Shown: positions 53,945 to 62,190 of the stretch, piece after piece | Layout of the letters: each line of letters starts with the position of its first letter | How positions within the stretch are numbered: the stretch's first letter is position 1 | Source of the DNA: Spiribacter halobius | GTDB taxonomy: Bacteria; Pseudomonadota; Gammaproteobacteria; Nitrococcales; Nitrococcaceae | Assembly: GCF_020883455.1 (NCBI RefSeq) | Contig: NZ_CP086615.1 | Coordinates: 3,038,001 to 3,102,000 of the forward strand | DNA: 64,000 nt | Reading direction: 5' to 3' | Translations under genes and position numbers: made by a program | Notes under the pieces: model-generated | What the model saw: only the letters and a program-made list of their open reading frames with translations | What the model was told of the DNA's origin: nothing | The model's database searches: none

Positions 53945-55234
53945 ATGCTGCGGTTCCTGGGTCGATTTCTGATCGCGCTGCTGCTGGTGGCGGCGGTGAC
54001 GTTCGCCGGCGTGCGCGGCTGGCTGTGGTACGAGGCGCAGCGGGGCATGGAGCAGCTGGCCGCGCTCGCCGAGCCCTGGGCGGCCCTGGAGTGGGAAGGG
54101 GTCGATACCAGCGTGGACGGGCGTGTCGAGGTGAGCGGACTGACCGTCACGCCCCGTGGCGTGAACGATGGGCTCTACGTCGAGCAGCTGACCCTGCGTG
54201 CCGATGGGGTGCGCGACCTGCATACCCTGAGCCGGCGGCTGTCCACCGGCGATCTGCCGGCGGCGCTGACGCTGAGCGCCCGCGGCGCGAGCCTGAACGT
54301 TGGCGATGCGCTCTACCGCCGGCTCAACGCCCGCGCCGGCGGGCGCCTCTGGGGCACACCAGTGGACGGCCTTGCCTGCGCCGGGGTCGAGGACATCCGC
54401 ACCACGGTGTTCCGGACCCTTGACGAGCGCTACCTGGAGGGGGACGTGGAGCTGCGTCTGCGGCTGCACCGCCCGAGCGCCCGGCTGGCGATGCTGCTGG
54501 ACGTCAGCCTGCCGGAGTACGGGGCCAGCACCGTGGATGCCGGCCTGCAGCTATCGCCGCAGCCGCTGGCCGAAGGTGGCGAGCTCGCCCTGGGCGACCT
54601 CACGCCCGTGCTCTCGGGCCTGCGCGTGCGTTACACCGATCTCGGCTTCAACGAGGCGCGCAACTACACCTGCGCCGCCCGCCGCGACAGCGACGTGGAC
54701 GCCTTCCTCGACGCCCACGTGGCGGCAGTCGCAGCACGCCTCGGCCTGGAGGGTGGGGAGGCCCAGGCCCGCTATCGGGAGTTCGCTCACCACGGTGGTG
54801 ACCTGCAGCTGGACCTGACCCCGCAGGCAGCGGTGCCCGTCGCCGACCTGCCGGCGCTGCCACCACCGGAGTTGACCGCCCTGTTCCGCGGCCGGGCGAG
54901 CCTCAACGGCCGGGACGTGGACCTGCCCGTGACCGCCTGGCTCGCCCCGCCGCCGGGCGACGACGGCGGCGCAACCGCGGCTGCCGACGGGGAGACCGCG
55001 CGAACGCCGGCACCGCTGCGCTTCCAGTCCGTTCCGGCGGAGACCCTCGCCGAACACGTCGGGCGCCGGGCGCGGCTCAGCACCTACCGTGGCACGCGCC
55101 ACGAGGGCGTGATCAGCGCGGCTGACGACGATGACGTCACCCTCGAGAACCCGCTACGGGGCGGCGTGATGCGCTTCACCGTGGAGCTTGGCGAGGTCAG
55201 GGCCGCCGAGGTCCTGCGGCGCCGGGAGCCCTAG
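53945..55234 (+). CDS. Unknown membrane-anchored periplasmic protein
   Basis: A 429-residue protein I cannot assign to a family. An N-terminal hydrophobic anchor (about 5-25) is followed by a large region rich in beta-strand-like alternation (residues 50-300) and an acidic, Ala/Pro-rich linker (about 330-360). The compact C-terminal segment (GRRARLSTYRGTRHEGVISA...) resembles an Sm- or SH3-like barrel. GGAGG (53935-53939) precedes the ATG. The TAG stop lies in a family B repeat arm. Confidence 0.7.
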   Translation: MLRFLGRFLIALLLVAAVTFAGVRGWLWYEAQRGMEQLAALAEPWAALEWEGVDTSVDGRVEVSGLTVTPRGVNDGLYVEQLTLRADGVRDLHTLSRRLSTGDLPAALTLSARGASLNVGDALYRRLNARAGGRLWGTPVDGLACAGVEDIRTTVFRTLDERYLEGDVELRLRLHRPSARLAMLLDVSLPEYGASTVDAGLQLSPQPLAEGGELALGDLTPVLSGLRVRYTDLGFNEARNYTCAARRDSDVDAFLDAHVAAVAARLGLEGGEAQARYREFAHHGGDLQLDLTPQAAVPVADLPALPPPELTALFRGRASLNGRDVDLPVTAWLAPPPGDDGGATAAADGETARTPAPLRFQSVPAETLAEHVGRRARLSTYRGTRHEGVISAADDDDVTLENPLRGGVMRFTVELGEVRAAEVLRRREP

Positions 55235-55268
55235 CCCGCATATCTCACCGATTCACGGCTGCGGTCGC
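55231..55268. repeat. Family B repeat, single arm (B3); contains the stop of the 429-aa gene
   Basis: CTAGCCCGCATATCTCACCG plus ATTCACGGCTGCGG, identical to the left half of B1 with one change. The right arm is missing. TAG at 55232-55234 ends the upstream gene. Confidence 0.75.
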
Positions 55269-55274
55269 CGACCG

Positions 55275-55727
55275 TCAGCCCGGCTCGGCGAGCAGAAAGT
55301 GGGCGCGCGCGGTGGCGATCACCCGCTCGCCGCCATCGGGCGAGATCTGCCAGGCCTCGATGCCGACGTTGGCCACCCGTCTGCCCTGGCGGCGGACGTC
55401 GCAGCGGGCGTAGGTCGCCTGCGGCTGGCCGGGGCGCAGATAGTCGATGGCGATATCCACCACCCGCGGCAGCCGCTCGCCGCCCTGTACCCAGAGCAGA
55501 TGGAAGATCGCGGCGTGCTCCATGAACGCGCCGATCACCCCGCCGTGGAGCGCCGGTGGCTGCGGATTGCCGATGTTGCTGTCACGGTGGTCGAGCCGGA
55601 ACACCGGCGGCAGCGCGGCACTCTCGAAGGCGACGCCGAGCAGACCCGCATAGGGCACCGCCGCCACCAGGCGCTGCGGATCACCATCGGCCCGGGCCTC
55701 GGCGATCAGGGCCGGCAGCTCGCTCAT
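55275..55727 (-). CDS. PaaI-type hotdog thioesterase (second of a pair)
   Basis: A 150-residue hotdog-fold protein with the PaaI-like HGGVIGAFMEHAA helix motif and DIAIDYLRPGQP. Members hydrolyse acyl-CoA thioesters. The substrate is unknown. It overlaps its upstream paralogue by four bases, suggesting a heteromeric or tandem enzyme pair. Confidence 0.85.
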   Translation of the reverse strand: MSELPALIAEARADGDPQRLVAAVPYAGLLGVAFESAALPPVFRLDHRDSNIGNPQPPALHGGVIGAFMEHAAIFHLLWVQGGERLPRVVDIAIDYLRPGQPQATYARCDVRRQGRRVANVGIEAWQISPDGGERVIATARAHFLLAEPG

Positions 55728-56188
55728 TCGCTCCCCTCCACCACGCTCGGCCCGCCACCGGCGAGACGCATGAAGGTGCTCATGCTCGCCGCCACCGGCG
55801 CCGCGGCGTCGCCGTCATGGATACTGCAGCGCACGAAGGCGATGTGCCGGGTCATGCGGTAGCAGGTCGCCTCGGCGATCACGTCCTGCCGCGGCCGGGC
55901 GGCCCGCAGGTGGTCGATGCGCAGGTCCAGCGTCGCGATCGCCTCGGGGCCGCCGAGCGCCGCCAGCACTGCCGCGCCGCTGGTCTGGTCCACCAGCGTG
56001 GTGATCACCCCGCCGTGGATGACCTCCGTCTCCGGGTTGCCCACCAGCTCCGGCCGCCAGCGCAGGCGCACGAGCACGGCGCCCGCCGTCACCCGCAACG
56101 GCTCGAGGCCGAGCACGGCACTGTGCGGCAGCATCGCAAAGAAGCGCCGGGCCAGCCCCAGCGCCTCGTCGGGGGCGCGCTCAGTCAT
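55724..56188 (-). CDS. PaaI-type hotdog thioesterase (first of a pair)
   Basis: A 154-residue hotdog-fold protein with ETEVIHGGVITTLVDQTSGAA, where the Asp/Gln region matches the PaaI active site, and TLDLRIDHLRAA. The start at 56188 gives the family N-terminus; the open frame extends further upstream without a signal. It is translationally coupled to the next thioesterase. Confidence 0.85.
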   Translation of the reverse strand: MTERAPDEALGLARRFFAMLPHSAVLGLEPLRVTAGAVLVRLRWRPELVGNPETEVIHGGVITTLVDQTSGAAVLAALGGPEAIATLDLRIDHLRAARPRQDVIAEATCYRMTRHIAFVRCSIHDGDAAAPVAASMSTFMRLAGGGPSVVEGSE

Positions 56189-56308
56189 CGACGGATTTCC
56201 TCGCAACGGGCGCGAAAGTTTAGCATTTCCGCACTGCAGCACGGGCAGGCGCTTGCCAGCCGGCATCCTGACGGGTAGAGAGGCGTCCTGCACCGCCGCT
56301 GCGTTCTA

Positions 56309-56572
56309 CTAATCGCTTCGGAAGTGTTGTCAGGTCTCAGAGCCCCGGAGCGGGCCGGCGGCAAGGCGCGGGAGCGCCGGCGTGGTGATTCCACGTCAAG
56401 CGAGCGCAACGCCGCCGCCGGCCCGCTCCGGGGCTCCCGCAGGGCGGGCCTGTGCGCCGCGGCGGACTGCGTTGCTCGCCGCTTATGTAGCTCGGCTACA
56501 CTGCGCGGCTCGCGCCTTGCCGCCGCGGCGCACAGGCCCGCTGAGACCTGACAACACTTCCGAAACGATTAG
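56309..56572. mobile_element. MITE-like element, family G (264 bp)
   Basis: 32-bp terminal inverted repeats beginning CTAATCGCTTCGGAAGTG and ending GTCAGGTCTCAG, with one mismatch between the ends. The interior has nested palindromes (GCCCCGGAGCGGGCCGGCG at 56342 with its complement near 56420; GGGCCTGTGCGCCGCGGCGG at 56449 with its complement near 56520). No coding capacity. A remnant of the end lies upstream of wrbA. It sits in the gap between the thioesterase pair and the EamA gene. Confidence 0.85.
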
Positions 56573-56593
56573 TATCTGCCGCTGGGGGATTCC

Positions 56594-57529
56594 ATGCCGC
56601 CATCCGGGCTCGGCAAGCGCTCGCTCTGGCTCGCCTACGCCGGCCTCGCCGCCACCGCCCTGTTCTGGGCGGCGAACGCGGTTGTGGCCCGGGGCACGAG
56701 CGCGGAGATCCCGCCGCTGGCGCTGTCCTTCTGGCGCTGGGTGCTGGCGCTGCTGATCATCGCCCCGGTGGGCGTGCCCCAGGTGCTGGCCCACTGGCAG
56801 ACGGTACGCCGTTACTGGCGCTCGCTGACGGTGCTCGCCGCCCTCAGCGTGGGGCTGTTCAATACCCTGCTCTACCTCGCCGCGCAGACCACCAGCGCGC
56901 TGAACATCGCCCTCATCAACAGCGCCATGCCGGTGCTGGTGACGCTGCTCGCCTGGCTGCTGCTGCGCGACCCGGTGGGCCGCTGGCGGGCCGTCGGCAT
57001 CGCCTTCGCATTCGTCGGCGTGGTGCTGATCATCGGCCGTGGCGACCCCGGCAATCTGCTGCGGCTGGCCTTCCAGCCCGGCGACGCGCTCATGGTCGGC
57101 GCGATCACCTCCTGGGGCCTGTTCTCGGTGCTGCTGCGCCGCCAGGCCGTGCCCCTGCCACCGCTGCCGTTCCTCACCGTCCAGATCGCCCTGGGCCTGC
57201 CGGTGATACTGCCCTTCTACCTCTGGGAGACCGCCGTGCACGGCCCGTTCGTGCCGGCACCGGAGCTGCTCTGGGTGTTCCCGTTCGTCGCCATCTTCCC
57301 CGGCATCCTCGCCTACCGTTTCTGGAACCACGGCGTGGGCCGGATCGGGCCATCGCGGGCCGCGATGTTCCTCTACCTGGTGCCGGTGTTCGCCGCCGTC
57401 CTCGGCGGCGTGTTCCTGGGCGAGCGGCTGGCGCCGTTCCATGCCGCCGGCGGTGCCTGCATCCTGCTGGGCCTGTTCCTCGCCACCCGCCCCCAGGCGG
57501 ACGCGGCTCAGCTGCGGGCGCAGCGGTAG
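56594..57529 (+). CDS. EamA/DMT-family transporter
   Basis: A 311-residue inner-membrane protein with about ten helices arranged as two EamA repeats (about residues 15-145 and 158-298), with WAANAVVARG near the start and ALNIALINSAMPVLVTLLAWLLLRD closing the first repeat. It is a probable metabolite or amino-acid exporter; the substrate is unknown. The gene begins 21 bases after the family G element. Confidence 0.9.
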   Translation: MPPSGLGKRSLWLAYAGLAATALFWAANAVVARGTSAEIPPLALSFWRWVLALLIIAPVGVPQVLAHWQTVRRYWRSLTVLAALSVGLFNTLLYLAAQTTSALNIALINSAMPVLVTLLAWLLLRDPVGRWRAVGIAFAFVGVVLIIGRGDPGNLLRLAFQPGDALMVGAITSWGLFSVLLRRQAVPLPPLPFLTVQIALGLPVILPFYLWETAVHGPFVPAPELLWVFPFVAIFPGILAYRFWNHGVGRIGPSRAAMFLYLVPVFAAVLGGVFLGERLAPFHAAGGACILLGLFLATRPQADAAQLRAQR

Positions 57530-57614
57530 CGGTGACGGAACCGGAAGCGGCGCACGCCCGCCCCCCTTCGGACACGCTACAGTGGCGCCCGGGGATGCCA
57601 CCGGAGGCTGAGTG

Positions 57615-58268
57615 ATGGCCCTGCTCTCGGTGCTCGCCGCGGTGCTCGCGGTGGCCGGCCTGTTGCTCCTGCTGCGCGGGCTCGCGCGGTTGCGGCGGCT
57701 GCGGCTGGTGAGCGGCTGCGCCTGCGGCGCCGGGGGCTGCGCGCTGGTGGCACTGGGCCTCGCCCTCGCCGCCGCCGGGCTGAATCTCGCGACCTACCAG
57801 CGCCTCACGGCCGAGACGCCGGCGGCCACGCTGGAAGTCACCCGCAGCGGGCCCGAGCGCTATCACGTGCTGCTGGAGCGCCCCGGCGGCGCCATCGCCC
57901 GGCAGTACCCCCTGACCGGCGACGAATGGCAGCTCGATGCCCGCATCCTGCGCTGGCGCGGCCCTGCCGCCCTGCTCGGCCTTGACACCCGCTTCCGCCT
58001 CGAGCGCCTCTCGGGCCGCTACCAGGACGCGGACACCGCCAGCCGCCAGCCCCCCAGCGTCCACGACCTCGCAGGCGAACGCGGCCTGGACGTCTGGCGC
58101 GCCGCCACCGGCCTGAGCCGCTGGCTCCCCCTGGTGGACGCCCGCTACGGCAGCGCCGCCTACCTCCCCCTCGCCGACGGCGCCAGCTACACCATCACGG
58201 TGGGGCGGGACGGGCTTATCGCGCGGCCGGCCAACGAGGCGGCGGAGCGGGCGATTGAGGCCTGGTAG
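57615..58268 (+). CDS. Conserved membrane protein, two N-terminal helices
   Basis: A 217-residue protein with two hydrophobic segments (about 2-24 and 33-58) followed by a soluble domain (RYHVLLERPGG...) that includes a WQLDARILRWRGPAALLGLDTRFRLERL stretch. Homologues are commonly labelled as efflux-pump-like without evidence, and I assign no function. GGAGG lies seven bases before the ATG at 57615; a GTG one codon upstream is possible. Convergent with tamB. Confidence 0.75.
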   Translation: MALLSVLAAVLAVAGLLLLLRGLARLRRLRLVSGCACGAGGCALVALGLALAAAGLNLATYQRLTAETPAATLEVTRSGPERYHVLLERPGGAIARQYPLTGDEWQLDARILRWRGPAALLGLDTRFRLERLSGRYQDADTASRQPPSVHDLAGERGLDVWRAATGLSRWLPLVDARYGSAAYLPLADGASYTITVGRDGLIARPANEAAERAIEAW

Positions 58269-58303
58269 CAGCGGGTACCGGCGGCGAGCGCCGTCGGCCG
58301 CGC

Positions 58304-58411
58304 GAGTTCAAAGTTCAAAGTTCAAGGTTCAAAGACCGCCTCCGCTCGCAGGGTGCCATTACGAGCCGTGCGGAGGGTGTCTTTGAACCTTGAACTTTGA
58401 ACCTTGAACTT
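58304..58411. repeat. Family E inverted repeat between convergent genes
   Basis: Left arm AGTTCAAAGTTCAAAGTTCA with AGGTTCAAAG (58305-58334) and right arm CTTTGAACCTTGAACTTTGA with ACCTTGAACTT (58381-58411). The arms are complementary with one or two mismatches. They consist of tandem TTCAA(A/G)G heptamers and could fold into a long hairpin that terminates both genes. Confidence 0.85.
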
Positions 58412-58416
58412 CCCCC

Positions 58417-61400
58417 TCAGAAATCAAACGAATAAAACAAATCCAGCGCACTCTCCGCCCCGCTCACGGCCTCGAGGAACAGGCGCTCGGTGAGGTAGTA
58501 GCGCAGGGTCAGGGTGTTCTCCGGCTGGAAGACGCCGACGCCGTAGCGGACCAGGAGGTTCGGGGTGAGGTAGCCGCTGACGCCGACGCTGGTCTCCTCG
58601 CCTGAGCCGGTGGTTTCTAGCGCGAAGTCCTCGACGCCGAGCTCCTCGGCCAGGGCGCCGCCGATATTGCGGCCGCCGAGGAGGCCAAGGGAGAGGGCGG
58701 CCTGGGCCACCAGGGCGTCCTCCGAGGGCGTGCCGCCGCCGGGCGGGCGGCCCGTGATGAGGTAGGCGAGGATGTCCGCCTGGGGCATGGTCGGCTCCGA
58801 GAACAGCGTGACCTGCGGGTCGCTGGCGCTGCCGCCGACGCGTATCCCCGCCACCACGGACTCCACCCGGCGGATCGCTTCGATGTCCAGACGCGGGTCG
58901 CCGATGGGGCCGGCGAACAGGAAGCGGCCGCGGCGGATCTCCAGGCGCTGGCCGTAGGCGCTGAAGCGCCCGTCCTCGAAGCGGATCTCGCCCTCGGCCT
59001 CGGTCTCGTCCGCCCCCACCTGGCGCAGGCGCAGCGCGCCGGCGAGCCGCCCCTCGGCGCCGAAACCCTCGAAGCGCACGTCATCACCGAGGCGCACGTT
59101 GATGTCGGTGCTCACCGACCAGCCTCCCCCACCGGGGTCGGGGAGATCCTCCCCCGGCGCCTCGGCGGGATCCTCTCCGGCGCTGTCCCCGGTCGGGTCG
59201 TCGTCCTCCCCGACGATCACCACATCCCCCGACACCGGGACCGCGCCCGCGGGCAGCTCGCGGACCCGGATGCGCCCCCAGGGCACCGCCACGTCACCGC
59301 TCACCGCCACCTCCCGGGGCGCGAGCTCGATGCGCAGGTCCGGGCTGAGGCGCACCCGCGCCAGCGACTCCAGGCGCAGCTCGAGGGCCTCGCCCTGGAC
59401 CTGGACCGCGCCGGCGAGGCCGTCCCCCCAGCTAAGCTCGCCAGTGAGCCGCCCCTCGCCCTCGCCCGCGCCGAAACGCCCGTCCAGCCGGGTCTGCGAG
59501 CCGGACACCGCGGCGGTAAGCGTAATGTCCTCGATGGGCGAGGCGAGCCCCCGCAGCACCACCCGCCCCTCGCGGAGGCGCAGCTCGCCGTCGAAGCCCG
59601 GCGAGGCGAGCGTGCCGCCAAGGCGCCCATTGGCCTCCAGCCTGCCCTGCAGGTCACGCAGCTGGGGCAGGAAGGCAGTGAGCGGGGCAAGCTCCACGCC
59701 CCCCAGGCGCACCTCGCCGCTGAGGCGCCGGGGCGTGGCACCGGGGTTCACCCGGGCGCTGACCTCGCCGCTGCCGAAGGCCTCGGAGTCGAAGGCGAGC
59801 TCCAGGGTGGCGTCATCCGCCGCCAGCCGCACGTCGGCATCGAGCCGCCGCCAGCCGAAGCGGACGGGCTCATCGCTCTCGAGGCCCTCCAGCAGCACGG
59901 CGCCGTCCGCAGCCCCCAGACTGGCGGTGACGCGGGGCGTCGCGCCGGCCTCCCAGTCCAGGTCCGCTGCGATGTTCAGGCTGCCGTCGAGCCCGAGCCC
60001 GTCCGGCAGCCAGGGGTCCGCCGCTGCCAGGGGATAGCCTTCGAGGCGCAGCCGCGCCGCCGCCGCGCCGGGGGTCACCCGCACCGCCTCGGTGGCGCAC
60101 AGCCGCGCGCCATCGCGGCGCCAGCAGTGGGCCGCGAGGCGCACTCGCTGATCGCTCGCCCGCCAGTCCAGGGCCGTGGCCTCGGCGAGACGCCACTCGC
60201 CCTCGGGCGAGGTGAGGCGGGCACTGGCGAGACGGCCCTGCCAGGCGTCCAGGGCCGCGGACAGCCCGCCTTCGAGACTGAGCGTCAGGGGTAGCGGGCC
60301 GTCGCTGGCCGCCAGGTCAAGCCGGTGGCGCTCGCGCTGCCCCGCGATCGCGGCCTCGAGGCGACCCAGCGGCTCGCCGGCGCGGCTCACCCCCTCGGCC
60401 ACCAGCCGCAGCCGGCTGTCCGTCTCGAAGCGCTCGCGCACGACGCCCTCCAGGCGGACCGAGGCCACCGTCAGCTCCTGAAAGGCGATGTTCCGCCCCG
60501 TAACGTCGGCGCGGAGGTCGGGGCGCTCCAGCGCACCCGCAAGGCGCACCTCGCCGGCCAGGGCGCCGCCAAGGCCGGGCCAGAGCCGCTCCAGGGCCGG
60601 CATGTCCAGCGCGAGGCGGGCGTCCCATTGCTCGCCGGCACGGCCTTCCAGCCGCGCCTGGTTGCCGCCGCTCACCAGGCGGACGCCGTCGAACCGCCAG
60701 GCGCCGGCACTGTCCCCCGCCACCGTGCCGCTCAGCGAGAACGGGTAGTCGCGCAGGCGGCCCGCGATGCCAGGCAACTCGGCCGTCAGCGACCAGTCGC
60801 CGGCGGCGGCCTCGCCGCGCAGCCGGAGCTGTCCGCCGAGCCGGCCCTCGAGCCCCTCGCGCCACTGGCCGGGGTCGATGCCGCCCAGCGCCAGGGCGAG
60901 ATCCCACCGAACGCCGTCACTCCAGGCCACCTCGCCGTTGATCCCGATGCGACCATCCAGCAGACGCCCGTCCAGCCCGAGGATCTCGGCCCCGGCGGCA
61001 TCACCACGGAGCTGCGTGCGGTAGCGTCCGGCGGGGATCCCGGCGCCGCTCACCGCGACGCCGGCGTCAATGCGATACGCCGTGCCCGTACCGCTCCCCG
61101 TGACCTCGACGTCCTCGGCGACCACCGTGGGCTCGCCAGTCAGTGGCCAGGCCAGACGCCCGGCGTTGAGCGTCGCGCGCCAGGAGGGCTCCGCGGCGAG
61201 CGGCCTGACCTCGCCCTGCAGGCGCGCGGACACCGGGGCGCTTAAGTCCACGTCCAGCCCGAGCTCGGCCACCGAGCGGCGCAGCCGGGCCTGGAGCGCC
61301 AACGCCTGCCCTTCCAGCACCCCCTCGGCGCGGGCCTCGAGGTCCACGTCCAGCGGCCAGGCTCCGCGCATCGTGATGCGGCCGCTGAGCGCCGCCTCGC

Positions 61401-62190
61401 CCTGGGGGCTCGACGCTGCCAGCCGCTCCAGGCTCAGCATGCCGCCGGCAAAGCCGCCGGCAAGCTCCAGCCGGTCCAGGGGCCAGCGCTGGTCACCCCG
61501 GCGCACGCCCGCCTCGGCCAGGGTCAGGTCGCTGACGGTGACCGCCAGCGGCAGGCGCACCTCGGGCAGGGTGATGCCCTCCGCCGGCGCCGGGTCCGCT
61601 CCCGGCGCCGGCTCTCCGGGCTCGTCGCCGGCGTCGTCCGGCACCGGCAGGGTCACCTCGAGGCCTTGCAGGCGGGTGTCACCCACCCGCAGCTGATCGC
61701 CGGCCAGGGTGGCCGAGCTGCCCAGCCGCGCCAGACGGATCTCGGCGCCGGGGACGCTGACCTGGCTGTCGCGCAGCGCCACGGCGCGCAGCAGCACCGT
61801 CACCGGCAGGGAGAGACGTGCCGGGGCGCCCCCGGCGTCGGGCCCGTCGTCCGTGGGCGTCGAGTCCTCGGCGGACTCCACCGTCACCTGCAGGCCCTCG
61901 CTGGTGAGCCGGTCGATGCAGACGCGGGCGTCCAGCAGGCAGAGCGGGCGCCAGGCGAACCCCAGCGCATCGGCGCGCAGGCGCACGCCGCCGCCGGCCC
62001 AGGCCACCTCGCTCAGGGCGAGCCCCTCCCAGAGGCTGCCCGCGGCGACTGTGAGCTCCAGACCCGGCAGCTCGGCCTCAGCCCGGGTGGCGAGCCAGCG
62101 CGCACCGTCGGTGGTGCCCAGCAGCCAGGCGGCCGCCACCAGCGCCGCGAGCAGGAGCGCGACGAGCAACCCGGCGACGGCGCGGATCAA
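58417..62190 (-). CDS. tamB: Translocation and assembly module subunit TamB
   Basis: A 1257-residue envelope-spanning protein with one N-terminal membrane helix (about 5-25), a very long beta-strand-rich groove region and the conserved C-terminal TamB (DUF490) domain with VGGSASDPQVTLFSEPTMPQADILAYLITG. It works with TamA in insertion of outer-membrane proteins and in lipid transport between membranes. An acidic, Asp/Glu/Pro-rich insertion lies at about residues 993-1024. It overlaps tamA by four bases. Confidence 0.95.
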   Translation of the reverse strand: MIRAVAGLLVALLLAALVAAAWLLGTTDGARWLATRAEAELPGLELTVAAGSLWEGLALSEVAWAGGGVRLRADALGFAWRPLCLLDARVCIDRLTSEGLQVTVESAEDSTPTDDGPDAGGAPARLSLPVTVLLRAVALRDSQVSVPGAEIRLARLGSSATLAGDQLRVGDTRLQGLEVTLPVPDDAGDEPGEPAPGADPAPAEGITLPEVRLPLAVTVSDLTLAEAGVRRGDQRWPLDRLELAGGFAGGMLSLERLAASSPQGEAALSGRITMRGAWPLDVDLEARAEGVLEGQALALQARLRRSVAELGLDVDLSAPVSARLQGEVRPLAAEPSWRATLNAGRLAWPLTGEPTVVAEDVEVTGSGTGTAYRIDAGVAVSGAGIPAGRYRTQLRGDAAGAEILGLDGRLLDGRIGINGEVAWSDGVRWDLALALGGIDPGQWREGLEGRLGGQLRLRGEAAAGDWSLTAELPGIAGRLRDYPFSLSGTVAGDSAGAWRFDGVRLVSGGNQARLEGRAGEQWDARLALDMPALERLWPGLGGALAGEVRLAGALERPDLRADVTGRNIAFQELTVASVRLEGVVRERFETDSRLRLVAEGVSRAGEPLGRLEAAIAGQRERHRLDLAASDGPLPLTLSLEGGLSAALDAWQGRLASARLTSPEGEWRLAEATALDWRASDQRVRLAAHCWRRDGARLCATEAVRVTPGAAAARLRLEGYPLAAADPWLPDGLGLDGSLNIAADLDWEAGATPRVTASLGAADGAVLLEGLESDEPVRFGWRRLDADVRLAADDATLELAFDSEAFGSGEVSARVNPGATPRRLSGEVRLGGVELAPLTAFLPQLRDLQGRLEANGRLGGTLASPGFDGELRLREGRVVLRGLASPIEDITLTAAVSGSQTRLDGRFGAGEGEGRLTGELSWGDGLAGAVQVQGEALELRLESLARVRLSPDLRIELAPREVAVSGDVAVPWGRIRVRELPAGAVPVSGDVVIVGEDDDPTGDSAGEDPAEAPGEDLPDPGGGGWSVSTDINVRLGDDVRFEGFGAEGRLAGALRLRQVGADETEAEGEIRFEDGRFSAYGQRLEIRRGRFLFAGPIGDPRLDIEAIRRVESVVAGIRVGGSASDPQVTLFSEPTMPQADILAYLITGRPPGGGTPSEDALVAQAALSLGLLGGRNIGGALAEELGVEDFALETTGSGEETSVGVSGYLTPNLLVRYGVGVFQPENTLTLRYYLTERLFLEAVSGAESALDLFYSFDF

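Noticed and set aside
58304-58411. Family E arms considered as an attachment site of an integrated element
   Set aside because: Only 46 bases lie between the arms and no integrase or element gene is nearby.
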